DNA of 64,000 nt from Paramecium tetraurelia (GCF_000165425.1 NW_001799477.1:372001-436000), one strand, 5' to 3'. Shown: positions 1-13,953, numbered from the stretch's first letter. Notes: a model not told the origin generated them from the letters alone. Numbers and translations: made by a program.

Positions 1-3000
1 TTGATAACAATTCTCTTGATAACATGTACAATGACACGAACTTTCTACTCAAAGCTCTTGCTTATTGGAAACCCTCAGACATAAGCATATTCTCACAAAT
101 CAATACCAAATCTGGCACAACCATAGCACATGATCTGAACAACGCTTTCAAATTCTCAGGCAATTCAGTTCTACCTGCATATCCTGGATTCATAGTAATG
201 AAGAATCCGACTGTGTCCTAAATTGAGATTTCTCCTTCTTCCATAAAGATCAACTTGGGCTTCTTTTCCTTCAATGCATCCAAAATTGTCTTCACTTGAG
301 TACTGATGACAGACAACACTTCTATGGCTATTCTATTGAACTCATCGAAACATCCCCAAGCTCCTGATTGAGACAAACCCATAAAGATCTAAGCCATTGA
401 GTCCTTACCCATCTGATCTGAACAATTAAACACCATGACTGGTAATCCTACTGCTCTACCTAAATCCTTTGTTGTTTCAGTTTTACCAGTACCAGCTGGA
501 CCTGCTGGTGCACCACCCATTGTAAGATTCAATGCTTATGTCAATGTGATGTAACATCTATCTGTCAAGGGAGTAATGACCAATCTCAAGGCATTACCAA
601 CGTATTCATATGAATAGAATCTGAACCAATCGACAATTCTAATAATACACTTTGATTTATCTCTCTCCTTCTCCCATTTGAATCTCAATGCCTATCTTAA
701 ATGCATATCATTGTCCTTGTTGTCCCAATAGAATTTCAATTGTGACAACCAAGCAAAGGACTCCAACTCTTAAGTTTTCTAAATGCAGAACTTCTCAACC
801 ACATCTCTTGAATGCACATCAATTGTAATAATGTTGATGATCTTCATACGCTCCAAGATTTCCAAATTACCTCTGACCTTCTTGATCAAATTATCAATAC
901 GAACTTCAATCAATTTCAAACATTCTTTCATTGCTGTCTCAGCACCACCAGCCAAATCTTCAAAGGCTCTAGTCACATCTTCAGTCCATACAATTTATGT
1001 TGTCAACAATGCAATCTAAGCACAATAGTTCTTAACCCAATCCTCTCTTGGATTGTCACCACTTTCCCAATTCTCTGATGTCTCCTTTGCCTTCTCCAAT
1101 ATTTCCTCCAATGTCTCTCTCATCTTGTATTCCAAAGCTGACAACCAATGTTCAACTGCTCCTACACATTCGAAATTCGATGAAAATGGCACCTTCTCAT
1201 CGTCCTTAGAAATCATACTGTGAGTACTTCTTGGAACATCATTTGGATTCTTGGATGGTTCAAAACTGAGAGTCTTCATACCATCGAAACAATCACCCAA
1301 GAATTCGCAAACCTTGGGAGGATTCTAACCATTTGACAAGATGGTTAATAAGGATTGATTGGACAAGAAATAGAATCTTGGGAATGCCTTCTTCTTCTAT
1401 TCCAAATAATCATTCAAAGCCTTTTCACACTTCTTAATGTTTAAACTCATTGCAACCAATTGATCCTTTCTTTCATTAATGCATGCCTCAATCACCAAGG
1501 GATTGGCTGCCACTTCAGTCATGAGTTCTCTGAATTCTTTGTCAACAGCTTCAAACACTTTAGTGTCTTCTGGCAATTGCATTCTAATATCCTCAGATCC
1601 AATGAAGATATTCACCAAAGTCTTCCAATTCTTCTAAACCTTCAACCATTCACCAACCACGGAGTCAACTCTGCCCAACTTCTCTCTCCAATCTTCCACT
1701 GTGTTGTAAAAGAACTCAACATATTTACCCTATCCTTTCATACCCATCAAATCAAGAGAGTGTTAATCCAACATTTCCATCATGTTGTCCAAGGGCAAAA
1801 AGACCTTAGTCTCCTTGTAATCTTCAAATTCGAAGATCTATTTCAACCAAGCTGTCTCAATCATCTTCAACTTCTTTTCAATCTTTGCTTCCTTCGAGGC
1901 CACTTCCACAACCTCATTGATTTGAGCATCAAATTTATACAATTGCAAAGCAAGAATGTCATCAAACAAGAATGTCATTGCCTTGTGTTCAAATTTGCTC
2001 TTAGTCATATCCTTAACCTAACTCCAATGTCTATCCTCCATAAATTCACTATGCAAGGCTGAGACCAATGGCAACACAACTGACATATTCTTGACCTTAT
2101 CAACAATTGCATTGTATCCCTTGAAGTTCTTGACTTCCTTTGGTAAGTTCTTCAATTGATTTCCCAAGACTTTATTGGATTCCAACAACACATCAGCCTT
2201 GATCTATCTGAATGGCTTGGATTTCCAATCGTTGTATTGATAATTCACCATTGAAATGGCATCCCACATTATCTTCAATGACTTCAAGTCAACATTGGTT
2301 TCTCTCAATTGCTTGTAACCACTCTTCTCCAATTCAAACAATTTCTCCAATTGATTATAATCAGCAGCTTCCTTCTCCATCTACAACAACTTCTTGTAGT
2401 ACTCGTCAATGGTGACATAGGAATACAATATTTGATCCATCTTCATGTCATCATGATAACTATAGGGTAGATTATTGAGAGTATCATTTCTGAAGTCTGA
2501 AACCTTCTTTTAGAATTCATCCAATTTCTTCTTGATATTGATGGTTTCCTGAGTTTACAATGGCAAGATTTCAGCCTTGATCTTGAACACTTTCTAAGTG
2601 GTCTCATTAAATTGAGTAAATGCATTGTCGATGCTCTAAACTGGATCCTCCTCTCCTTTCTCCATAATTTGAACTCCATGCTTCTTCAACTTATTGACCA
2701 TCTCCTTCATCCTAACCACAATTCCTTCGCATTTGTGTTCTACATCCTTGACATCTGAGATCACTCTCATGACCTTCATCAACAAGTCTCTATTTCCAGC
2801 ATTCTCCTCACTTGCTGGGTTCTCTTTGATTCCCTCATTAGTTCTTTGGATGAATCCCTTGAGGTTCTTCAAAGTGGTCTTGAATTACACAACCAAAAAC
2901 TCAGTGTACACTTTTATTTATTGACTGACCTTGTTTTCAAGAGCACTCTTCAATGGTTGTAGATTGATTCTCAACCATGAAATTTCATATGGTGTCAAAA

Positions 3001-6000
3001 TTCTATTGATTTCTTATTGAATGTTCTTCAAGGTTGTGATCTTATCATCAAACAAGTCCAACTTGGGGATCTTTATTCTGCAACCTTGTAACAAGGGATT
3101 TTGGGATTGATCCTCATCTTCAGGAGCGTCTTTGGGCTCATTCTTCTACATGAAGTCTTCGAATGCTTACTTAGGATCTTCCAACCAAAGGTAACTGTAA
3201 GTCATATAAGATTATTTAAAGGATCGAGTTTCCTCTTCGATCTGATCCAAATTAAGGTTGATTGCTTGAACTACTTCTTTGATTTCAAAGTATTCTCTAA
3301 TTTCTGGCAAGTAATCACCAAAAGGATTGGCTGAATCCAATCTTTAGAATTGACCTGCAATGTAGAACATGTCATTGGCCCATCCTCTGATTGTGTTACG
3401 AACACTTTGTCCTTGTGTGGTCTCCTCAATTTCAGGCTCATATTGAATTCCCACATTTCTAAACAATTCCAATTTGATATCAAACAAAGGTGCAATCTCA
3501 TGCTTCTTAATGTATTGTGGATTGATCTACTCATTCATGTGATTCAAGGCAGTTATGATGGCTCTGGCCAAACCATTGATGACTATTGAATTCAAATAAT
3601 ATTGGTAATTTATCCAAGCCTATTGCTTCTTATCAACCTTGACTTGATCAAGGACTTCCTTCACAAGCTTGTTAATTGATGTACCGTTATCCTTGACTAT
3701 GGACAACTTGTTCTAAACAACGGCCTTCAAGAATTGATCATAATCATCTGGAGACATTGGCTTGTTCTTTCTCTCAATAATCTTTGTGTTGAACTTCTCC
3801 AATGCTTACTCTATCTTCTTGAGAGTCTCCTTCATCTTTTACACTATCTAATGCAATTCATCCACAGTTGCCTTAGCTGTTTCAATGAATTTATTGATGT
3901 CATTACTCTTCCACTTGTAATGCTCGATACCTGGTTTCAATACTTCATCCATCTTCTCAATTCTATTCTTGATCAAGGGCTCTTCCATTGGATGCAACTA
4001 AGTTACAATGAAGTTGTGATTCTCAACGATCATCTCCAATTACACAATGTACTCTCTGAAAGTGTCATTCTTTGAGTACAATTCCGAGGCAGACTCAGGA
4101 ACTGGTTACTCGAGCAATGTGAAATACTTCACTTCCCTTAGCAATCTAACTAAAGCTGGATCGAAATTAACTCTCAACAATCCATTCTCATCCTTTGACA
4201 ATAAGGGTTGCTTCTACTTCTCTTCAGACACCTTTCCTACCTCTTATTCCCAACTCAAAATCTTTGTCTGTTCATAATCTTTGATTTGTTTTGTAATTGA
4301 TTGGTATAACTTCAACACATCCTTATATTCTTCCCTCTCTGTAATACCTTGTCCTAATTGTGCCAACTTATCCAGAGGTTCAGTGATTCTGTCTCTGAGT
4401 CCCTTGCACCACATCAATGCTCCTGCAATGGGAGGCATGTTGTTATAAATTGGAGCTCTTTCATGCAATTTATCAACCAATTCATAACCTTCCAAAAATA
4501 TTTGTTGGACTTATTTCAAGTCTTATTTGTACATATCTAATAATACTATGTGTTTTTTCTCCAATTCATCCTAGATTATTGGTCTTGATAACAGACCTTC
4601 AAAACTATCTAGTAATTTGAATCTTCCATGCAATGTATCGTAATCATCAAATCCTTATGTGATTACTGAAGCCAATCTTCTTTCTAATTCCTTTATCTTT
4701 GATCTGAATTCATAAAAACTATCATCAAATTCTTTTTGTGTAATATCCATAATATCATATTTAACTTATTAGAATTGCTCTACAGCCTTTTAAAACTCAA
4801 CAAAAATTTGTTAAACTGATTCTGTCAATGTCTTTCCCTTTGTACCACCAAGATCGATCTTGGCTAATTTGTTGAACTGAACTATTGTATTAGTCAAATG
4901 TAAGATATCATGACATCTCTCCAAAAAGGAATCCAATCTAACAAACAATGCATTTGTTGTCAACTTCCAATTTCCGTCTGCCTTGGCCTTGTATTCAAAG
5001 TAAGCATCCTTGAACTTTGTGCATACATCAATTGTGATTTGCAACTTTTCACATGCCTCGAATGTTTCTTCAGAACTAATCATTTAGAAAATCATAGGTC
5101 CATTTACGAAATCTTGAGCTTTGGTGATGATGGCATTGCATATCTCTCTAATCAAAACCACTAATCTGGGAGGTGTATTGTAGAACTTAGAATTCTTCCA
5201 AATCAAGAGAATTCTGTGCATTATTGGAATGAACAACTCATGTAAGGACTAGAAGTCTCCACCTGTATCTTGTAGTCTTTAGAAGGGATCCTTCAATAAA
5301 TCTAAGAATTTATTATTGTCATTAGCTTCCTCTCTCGCCTTTGTTACTTCCCTTTGTAATTTTGAAAATGGATTTGTGTAGGTCGACTTGTTCACTTCCA
5401 AAAATCTTAAAATCTTAATGACTTCAGATCCTTCCAATTGCTCCTTTATGCTATTGAGATTGGCTGCTTTGTTCTCCCAAAACTTCAATTCCACCAAAGG
5501 TCCTGGATTGTGGCCGTTTTTCAAAGCTTATTCTGGCTCCAACTTCAAGACATTCTTTATTTACTTTGTCCATGTTATTATTGAACTTTCATACACATGA
5601 GCTTTGTCTTTGGCTGGAGTTGTATCTGATTAAGTTAACTTGTGTGATGGGATTGGCTTTTAAAAATATTTAAAAAAAGTACCAATTTGGTTCTTCCTTC
5701 GATCTGTCCTATCATTACGTAAACTTGGGCAACATATGCGTTGAACTTCTCCATCAAGTCCTTTGCTACCAAGTCTGTCCATCCCTATTGATTGCTTGGA
5801 TTCTAGAGAATTGGACTCATTATTTCATAGAAGGTTGAATACAAATGCTCCAAAATCTAAAATAACTTAAGATTGTTACATTTCTTGTCAATTCCAAAAA
5901 CACGATATTTTGAGTGATATTCTATACTGACAGTGGGCTCTCTGATATTTTGAGTGCGATCAGTCCCTTCTTTCTGAACTTATCTGGATGAGGAACATCC

Positions 6001-6244
6001 GAAAATAATGTAACAGACTCCGCACCAGATTGAATGGCAAATACAGCCATCATGTTACTTTCATCCTTCATTAGTCTGTCAAACACCATTCTAATTTATT
6101 AAAACACATGTATTACTTATTATCTTCAGTTTCAAAAGATTTCTTGAATTTGTCTTATTAAAGAGAGTTTCTTATGTTGAATGAGCAAGCAAGACGATAT
6201 ATAAAATAATCTTCCTTGCTTTTTAGAGGCTCTTAGTCACCCAT
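1..6244 (-). CDS. Axonemal dynein heavy chain, outer-arm (beta/alpha-like) type, N-terminal part; runs off left edge
   Basis: Microtubule motor of ciliary outer arms, by family. The start ATG is at 6244 (MGDQEPLKSK...). The gene is open, with TAA/TAG as Gln, to base 1. About 1,890 residues of tail and linker precede the AAA1 Walker A motif [15 protein letters not shown], near 480-515. FNCSDQM, the Walker B region [10 protein letters not shown] and [19 protein letters not shown] follow. The window edge falls just after AAA1 at ...YMLSRELLS, so AAA2-AAA6, the stalk and the C-terminus are missing. The sequence after the P-loop ([15 protein letters not shown]) fits the DNAH9/11/17-like outer-arm group better than the gamma or cytoplasmic types; this subclass call is inference. 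Three introns near the 5' end restore frame: 6091-6116 (26 nt, TAG), 5857-5879 (23 nt, TAG) and 5657-5682 (26 nt, ending AAG). Confidence 0.93.
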
Positions 6245-6361
6245 TCAAATATAGTAAAATTATTTGAAAAATAAATAATATCCTTAATTCATTAGGAAGT
6301 TATGCTTTTAATCAGGCAAACGGGGTTTATAATTAATTATCATATTAAGAAATAAAAATTA

Positions 6362-6793
6362 TCATTAATATTATATTCCTGATCTATCCACCCTTCTAAG
6401 CAAACCCCTTCCGTCTTTTATCTAAATGAGTGCTGAGATTTACAATACTGCCTTCAACTTAATGGAATCACCTATCCCCTAGTCATTAAACAGGATACTG
6501 AATACAAAAAATCATTATCTTATTTTTTATATTATAAATATTATCTTAACTTCTATTTCTCCCTATTATTAAAACTCTGCAAACTGGATATTAAATTAAA
6601 ATAAAATCCAACGCACTTTTTTTGTTATTAAACTTCAATTAAATAGCTTTAGAAATTCTTTTTCCTATAACAGTTTCATTTGAATCCTCTGAATTTGAAA
6701 TTGAATGATTTTAAAATCTTAATATTCAATACATTCGAACCTATTCTCTTATTGCACTATACCACATTCTATAGTCAATTCCAAACTTTCCAT
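6362..6793 (-). CDS. Small protein of unknown function, exon model tentative
   Basis: I do not recognise this protein. The last exon reads SGIGDSIKLKAVLQISALIQ, then a basic stretch (KDGRGLLRRVDRSG) and a TGA at 6362-6364. It follows a clear 20-nt intron (6479-6498, GTATCC...CTAG). The previous exon reads ...SSLQSFNNREKQKLRQYLQY. The proposed start ATG at 6793 gives MESLELTIECGIVQQENRFE and needs a further 25-nt intron with a GTT donor and an AAG acceptor, which is weak. With both introns removed the model is 128 codons plus stop. The downstream exons have coding-like composition, but the 5' exon and the intron between them are uncertain. It lies 117 bp from the start of the dynein gene on the same strand. 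Confidence 0.4.
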
Positions 6794-7251
6794 TGCCTGA
6801 ATGACATTTCAAACCATCAATCAACATTCATTTGAAAAATTACTTTTATTTTAATTATCTTTGAAACACATTTTCCAATTGTTTTTTAATTATTTTATAT
6901 TATATCAGATATTTCTTTTTCTTCTCAATCTCCTTCCATGATTATCATATCCATAATAAAATTCATATAAAAAAGTACTTATAATATGGTTAGACTAATT
7001 GTCACTAACTCATATTTATAATCAAAAGTTTTCCTGAAAAGTGCAAGAATTAAGAATCATTCTAATGATATTGAAGGTAGTTTGTTAAATTTTCAGAACT
7101 ATCACAAAGAATAAATTGATTATTCTCCATTATTTTAAAATATAAGTAGTAAAAGTTTCTAGCACTTTTGACAATTTTTTATGTTTAAACAGAATACAGT
7201 AACAGAAATAATTTCAATTCGTTTTATAAGCCAAAATATATTTTAAATCGT
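6794..7251. other. AT-rich intergenic stretch
   Basis: About 460 bases between the 3' end of eIF1A and the start of the small unknown gene, both on the minus strand. It is very AT-rich with runs of A and T. I see no long frame free of TGA with coding-like composition, no tRNA fold and no repeat. Confidence 0.5.
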
Positions 7252-7844
7252 TCAAATATCGTCGATATCTTTCTTGGTTATTTTTTCTTTGTTATCTTTG
7301 GCAGGTGCTTATGCTTTTTATGGTTGTGGCTTTTGTGGCTATTATTTTTATGGTTATTTTGGTTCAGAGTCAGAGCTATCGTCAGAATCGCTATCACTTA
7401 TGTCAGAATCAGAACTTGAAGATTCTTCCTTATTAACAAAAACAACATTATCTCCAATATTATCACCTCCTCCCTCTTCTAAGTTCTTAATTATATTAAA
7501 AACTATAATACTTCTGGGATTTCTTTAAGATTTTTCAGTTATTTGATTTCTTCAGGGAAATATTTATACACAACATCACACTTTTCATCTTAAAATTCTC
7601 TCAATGCAACAAGCACAATATCACCATTTTAAATCCAAACCTTACGTCTCATTTTTCCTCTGATGTGTCCAAGTCTTTATTTACTGTCACCCAAACATAC
7701 ACAGATCAATCTTCCATTACCCAACAGTTTTATAACTTAAGCATAATCCTGTCCATCTTCTTTTGTCTCCAATTATCTCTTGGTTAAATTTTCATTTTTT
7801 CCTCTTCTATAGTTCTTACCACCTCTTCCCTTATTTTTGGGCAT
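7252..7844 (-). CDS. EIF1A: Translation initiation factor eIF1A
   Basis: eIF1A binds the 40S A site and promotes scanning and start-codon selection. The protein opens MPKNKGRGGKNYRRGKNEN and continues KEDGQDYAQVIKLLGNGRL and HIRGKMRRKVWI, the basic N-terminus and S1/OB fold of the eukaryotic factor. The OB fold ends near REFQDEKCDVVYKYFPEE. The acidic/Ser tail (SSSSDSDISDSDSDDSSDSE) is followed by an unusual Pro/Gln/Lys extension rich in TAA and TAG codons, ending KKDIDDI, close to the usual DIDDI terminus. One 26-nt intron (7486-7511, GTATTATAG...TTAAG) must be removed to join the OB fold to the tail; it ends in AAG. The result is 188 residues with TGA at 7252-7254. The start is the first ATG and matches the family N-terminus. 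Confidence 0.95.
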
Positions 7845-8246
7845 TATTTAAAATTTAATCTTTAATAAAATTTTTTTATTTTTTTCTACTCATTAAAGTT
7901 GATATATAAGTACAATTTGCTTAATATCATTTAAAGTTGATAATAGGGATAAGATTAATATATAGATCCATTTAGATTTAAAAATATCGCTTGTTAAATT
8001 AAATTTAAATACGATATATTGTTATCGATAGAGCTTAATAAATTCCTATTTATTGGGCATCTAATTTGTAACTGTAATTAATTCTATGACTGAAATAAGC
8101 CTTGAAAACCTCAATTCTCAGATTTATAATTACGTATAGTGTAATTGAATTTAAATAGAATTACTTATCAACAACAATTTCATATAAAATTAGTAAATAT
8201 ATTAAGAACATAAGTTAAATTTAATCTTTTAAGTTATTATTATTAA
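7845..8246. other. Intergenic, divergent-free gap between minus-strand genes
   Basis: About 400 AT-rich bases upstream of eIF1A and downstream of the LRR membrane gene. It should contain the eIF1A promoter and the 3' untranslated end of the neighbour. I see no gene or structured RNA in it. Confidence 0.5.
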
Positions 8247-11200
8247 TCATATATTAAATTTAAATTTAGGAAGATAATTACTTAAAGGTGACTGAGGTGC
8301 GTCCTAGTAAGGTAGATCAGAGTAAGAAGAAATATCTAAATATTAGATGATTTAATACTTAATTAATCTATATTTGAATTTTATTTGCTTAATAAAATTT
8401 CTTATTCTTCCTCCTCGATCTAATCTATTTCTTGAATTTTATTTTAGATTTTAATTTCTCTGCGTTATTCTAATTCTTTTGAGAACTAGCTTTGTTATTA
8501 CTATTTTGTTCTTAATTCGAATTCAATGTTCTACAGGTTCTATTCTATTTAAATGTTTTGCGGTTTGACAAATTAATGTTTATTTTAGTAGAACCTCTTT
8601 ATCGCCAATGCTTAATTAAACCCATTTTATTTTACTACAGCAGGTCTGACAGTTAGAATCTTAAAAAGGGATACAATTATCGAGATTATGCATTTTATAA
8701 AGAGAAAGGCCATCCATATTCGCAATGTTGGCCATTTTGGATCGATAAAAGTTGTCAAATCAACTATATGATTACTTCTGGAGAAACTCCAAATAAATAT
8801 GAATAATATTAACTCCATTAAAAATACCCTATATGTTTCGATAATAATTTCATAATTAACTTTGATTGTTTTTGTTAATTGATACCCTTAAACTGGGCAT
8901 AAAGTGACTAAAACATCACTTGAAACGAAATAATTTTAATAATAGAGATTTCTTTACAGTAAGGATAAATATTTGGCTTAATCGTCACTTGGTGTGGCAG
9001 ATATAAATTTGATTAAATTTATTAAGGTTATAATAAATGAGTCAGCAAATCTTGCAAATATTACAATGCTAAATAGAATCTGATATTTAGAAATCTTTTC
9101 ATCTATAATATCATCGCTCAGACTCATTAAAGAAGCCAAAAACATTCTTTCAGCCAAAGTGCTTGATTTACTAAAAATGGAGTAAATCATTAAAAAGATT
9201 TCCCTCTTATGTGGAAATCTAGCTCTTAAATGTTCCAACATTTTTGGATGTATAATTTGCAATGCAGGTTAGATTTTTCTTCTCAAAGCCACAGTTAAGA
9301 TTAATTGTAATATTTCAATAATCACTATTGTCCCCACTATTATAAAGGTGTAAGTTAAATCTGTGTAAATAGCACTTGTAATTTGTCTATTCTACTCTCC
9401 TTTGAAGATTGAGCTTTGGTTCTTATCTTTAACTTATATAAATAATTTGAAAAATTATGAAATATTTACCACAACAAATCCAAACCAAAATAGAAAAACT
9501 AATATCTTAATATTGATGTTATTCCTTCTAAATTTACCAATAAACAGAGTGCTTACTATAAAAATCTAAGGTTCAATCAAGTCTAAGTACTTCATCAGTT
9601 TATTAACCATATGAATTAGCCATGATCCTAACATACCTCCAAATAGTTTTTATGTTTGTTTTTCGGAATTGTTTTGTTATTACAAAGGATGCTATTTTTT
9701 CAAATTTTATTTCGTCTAACGCAAAAGATAATTCCTCACTCGCAATGTTAAATAACGCAGTAACCCATCATCAAATAATTTTCTAGTTTCTTAAGTATCG
9801 CTAATGTGTAATGCTCTTAATTAATGCTTTTCATAGCTGTAATCAAATAAATGGAAAAATAAATATACCTTTCCATACATAGTAATGCATGGATTATCTG
9901 AAACATCAATAAACTCTATGAACCCCAAAAGTGGATAATATTTACCAAAGGATTCGCAAAATTTATCTGTTAGATTTGATTTTGATAATTAAATTTCTTT
10001 TAAAAAGGAAGGCAACGATGATTAATCTAAACGATACTTTTAGCAAATTCTAGTATATTATTCTAAAATATTATCTGCATCCTCATCATCTAAGTTAGAC
10101 CAAATATTATCAATAAATAAGTTCTTTTAAAATGATAGAATTTATGCTAATATTTTTAAACCTTATTTCTAAAAGTTATTATCTCTTAACAACAAGAACT
10201 CAATCGAACATTTTTGATTCTTTAATGAATCTAATTTCATTGCAAACTCATCTCCTATATTATTACTGCTAATATTTATTGTTTTAATTGTTTATGTAGC
10301 AAATATTCCCTCAAGGATTTAAATCATTCCTTTACTTGTAAGTAAATTTTATTAAAGATATAGCTCTTATAGTTAAGTTGATTAAATTATAGTTTATTGT
10401 AATAATTCTCCAACGGAATCATCTAATTGATTACTACTCAAGGATAGACTTATGATATGAGAAAATAAGAACTATTCCTTATGAATTTAATGAACTTTTA
10501 CTAGATTTTAAAAAAAACTTATTTGTAACTTACAATTTGATAAGTTTAGTTGTTTTATGATTGCAACTAACTTTGATCTATTTTTAAATATTTGAGGAGT
10601 AAAAAATCGAATTAATTCTTTCTCTCCTAAGGGATTATCAGATAAGTTGAGTTCTTCAAATGATATAGTGTTATATTGTGAGACAGCTGCGAATTTGCTG
10701 CTACATAAATTATCTACTATATTATTATTAGCTATTGATATTCTTCTTATTGTAGAGTTCTTAGAAATAGCTAAGCCTAATGGATCTAAATTATATTTTC
10801 CTAAATTGCATTTATTCAGAAATAAATGTTAAATAGTTCTATTGCCTCCAATTCCAATACATAATTCATCGAGCCATTCTTATCGTAATACATTTTCACT
10901 AATATCTAGTGTGATCAACTAGTATAATGAAATTGGTTACACTGCAATTATTTGGGCTCAAAATCCAATCTTTGAAATTACAGAAGGTTTCTCCTGAAAA
11001 TGTAACTTAATTAAGCTTTAATATTTTCAAGCTTGGCAATGCATTTAATATTGCTACAGTTTTATTAAGATCCACATAAACTAATGGGTTGTATGTCATA
11101 CTTAGCATTTATAATTTTTTACATTTTAGCAATTAATTTCCAAATTTTTCATAATCATTTAATCTGAAACTGCAACGATTGAGAGAGATCCCTAAAATAT

Positions 11201-13574
11201 TTCTTGTTTGTTTTTTAGTTATATTTATAAGATTTCTAAAGTTCGGTTTATCAAAATGCATCTAAGATAATTATAAAAGTTCCATCTTTTCAGTCTAACA
11301 CAAATTGAAAAATGTTTTAAGTCTCTTAATTCCAGGATTATCTGAGATATTTAAAAACTATAGGTTTTCATTAGAAATTATGGAACTCAAGATTAACAAA
11401 TCATCCGCACTCATTTTTTGATTAGAAACGCTAAAAAGATTAAATAAATTAATACTTTAAACTTTTTATGCACTTATTCTCCTGCAATACTCTAGAGATA
11501 GATATCAAACCTGTAAAACCAATATTGTTGTGGGATAGATTTAGGTACTACAAATTTCTATAGGATGATAAAACAATTTCAATATAATTAGTATGTCTGG
11601 ATTCAATCCCATTCTAACTCATATCTAAACTTTCTAGTTTATAGTTTGTTATGATTTCTTCTACTTAAAAAGCCTTTGCTAATTTGAACAAATAGTTTTT
11701 GCTCATATTTAGTTTCTTAAGACTGCTATTCAGAATAGAGTTCCTCAATTTCTTCACACTTTCTAGATTTAAACTTCCAATATTTAAATCCCTTAAATTT
11801 AAATCATGAACAACAGTGGATTTTTTCAAAAATGTACACAGCAAATCAAGATCATACTCTGTTATAGGTTTACAAGAAGACAAATCCAGAATTTCTATTT
11901 TATTAAAATATGTTGCTAACGAACTAATAACAGGTGTAAATATATTCTCATTTTTTGAAAAATCTAACTCTCTTAAATTAAAAGATATTAATTAAAATTA
12001 GTTTTAAGCAGATTTAGTAATCTTCTCCTCTTCATGAAATAAAGTCGGATTAACGTTAATGTCCCATGCTTCATTTTATTATTTTTATTAAAAGGAACAT
12101 CGAAGACATCTTAGACATCCACTTTTTATGAATTTTAATAAAAAAAAGATTAAGGCATATCTTATAAAATTATAAGATACATCCAAATGTTCAAAGTAAA
12201 CCTATTCGTGGTTGATCATATAAGTAATAATAGCCTCCCCGTCTAAATTATTATTGGCTACAATAAATTTCTTAAGCATTTTGTTATCCCTAAGACCAAA
12301 TATCAGGGAATTGAATCCTTCACTTTTTATTTGATTGTTTGAAAGATTGAGTTCTATCCAAAGCGGATTCTACCTTAGTATACTTGACAATTGAAAGGCA
12401 CCTTGATTTGTTATATTGTTATTTGTTAAATTAATAACTAAAGTGTTCAAAAAGAACTGTTGAGGAAAACAAGAAATTAGATTAGAACTTAAATTTACTT
12501 CATACATCTTTCTTGATAACAAATTTTAACAACTAAATTCCTCTAATTAATTTTACGATAAATCCAATTTTTATAAGTTATTTATTTTCCTTAAAAATAG
12601 CTCAAGATGTTAAACGCCCTTTTAATTGATAAAGTTTCTTCTTATGTTCAGTTCCTTCAAATTAATTTTCCTAATATTCCAACCGACTACTTGTGCCAAA
12701 ACTTCAACACCTTGATTTCTTATATTAGTATCTCCAATGTTCAAATACTCTAAGACCTTTTTACCTTTATAATGCTAAAGAGCCATGCCTAAAGTGGTTA
12801 ACACATCAGTAGTGAACTACATCATTGAAATATCTATTGCATTTATTGATCGAGAATATCTAAAATAGAATTGATATTTACTTAAGATTCCTCAATAAGT
12901 AACTCATAGCAGTGCTAGATATATTACAATGAGTTAATTTTAATTTCTTAAGGTTATTCTTTCCTTTAAAAACAAATTGATTAATATCATTCATAAGGTC
13001 AATATTAAAGCCTTGGTTATTAAACAAATTGATTGATTATAAAGTTTAGTGATTTGCAATCGATGAAAATATATATTATAAACTAAAGCTATTAAGCTTG
13101 CATCCTGAAAGGTTGATTTCATTTAAAGAAGAATTTTTTTGGAGTCCTTATCCTAACTCTATAGCCAACAGGGGATCAATTTCCATACCTGATAGGTCAA
13201 GCGATCTATTGGATTAGAAATTAAAGTAACCTTAAGCTTCTAGCATTTTAAATTGCGGAATTTAGAAAAGAGAAACATTACTGAATTGAAACTGGTGTCT
13301 CGCCTGAAAAACCTTCCAAAGTTTTTCTCTTTTTCAAATTAGCAATACTTTCTCTCAAATTCCTAAATTATCAAACATCTTACGCATTTTGTTATTAATG
13401 AATCATTAATCTCATTTACTTTGCAAATCTAGTTGTATGAGTATCTATTTCTGCTTTTTCGTTCTTCTCTTCTTTCTCTTGCCCATCCTAACTTTGCTTT
13501 TCTTAATGAAATATAGTTTTTTTTTGTGTAGAATTCTTAGAAGGTGAAGACTTGGATAATTATTAAAATTACAT
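8247..13574 (-). CDS. Leucine-rich-repeat protein with C-terminal multi-pass membrane domain
   Basis: The N-terminus (MQFQQLSKSSPSKNS..., ATG at 13574) is polar. From about 13200 to 10150 the frame is packed with ribonuclease-inhibitor-like LRRs, for example SLDLSGMEIDPLL, LNEINLSGCKLNS, VLEYLNIGDTNIRNQG, LWIELNLSNNQIKSEG and LDVSYNFIR. After the LRRs come a non-repeat block (FIEFIDVSDNPC) and a Gln-rich linker near 9680. Then come about five or six hydrophobic segments: MLGSWLIHM, KILVFLFWFGFVVVNIS, YTFIIVGTIVIIEILQLILT, ILFSIVIFARFADSFIITLI, MELILFIFIWSF and WMAFLFIKCIISIIVSLF. The cytosol-like tail is acidic and Gln-rich, ending PKFKFNI then TGA at 8247-8249. Clear introns are 8336-8358 and 12860-12881; others are needed near 12000-12150, 11500 and 13250-13440, where I could not fix the joins. 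I infer a membrane-anchored LRR sensor or scaffold; the family is unknown to me. Confidence 0.75.
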
Positions 13575-13953
13575 TTATGATAATAATGATTATGATATAT
13601 TTAACTTAATAAATTGTTTTTATTCAAAGACATTAATGATAATAGGATGTTATAAATTTTAAAGCAAGAACAAATAGTATCAATTAAAACGAAGTAAAAT
13701 CTTATATATCAATATATATTCTTTTTGAATCAATTAAAAAAAAAGAATCAGCACAACTTATCCCATCATATTTTTAAAAACTAGTTTTGATGGATTAAGC
13801 TTTGAATAGAATGTGTAAATCAATCTACAGACTGTATTAATTTTTTCTTTATCTCTAAATTCAATTATTAAAAACTTTAATCTACCTTATTGTGTACTTA
13901 ATTTTTGTTTCCTTTATTTAACTAATTAAATTCATTAATTATTTAATATATAT
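13575..13953. other. Divergent promoter region
   Basis: About 380 AT-rich bases between two divergent genes, the LRR membrane gene (-) and the RING/IBR-like gene (+). It must hold both promoters. I see no coding frame or RNA gene in it. Confidence 0.5.

Noticed and set aside
783..2062. Plus-strand open frames opposite the first dynein
   Set aside because: They are antisense shadows. The minus strand encodes conserved dynein tail and AAA1 sequence across the same bases.
7274..7528. Plus-strand hydrophobic open frame
   Set aside because: Antisense to the acidic/Ser-rich tail of eIF1A; the hydrophobic look comes from the complementary codons.
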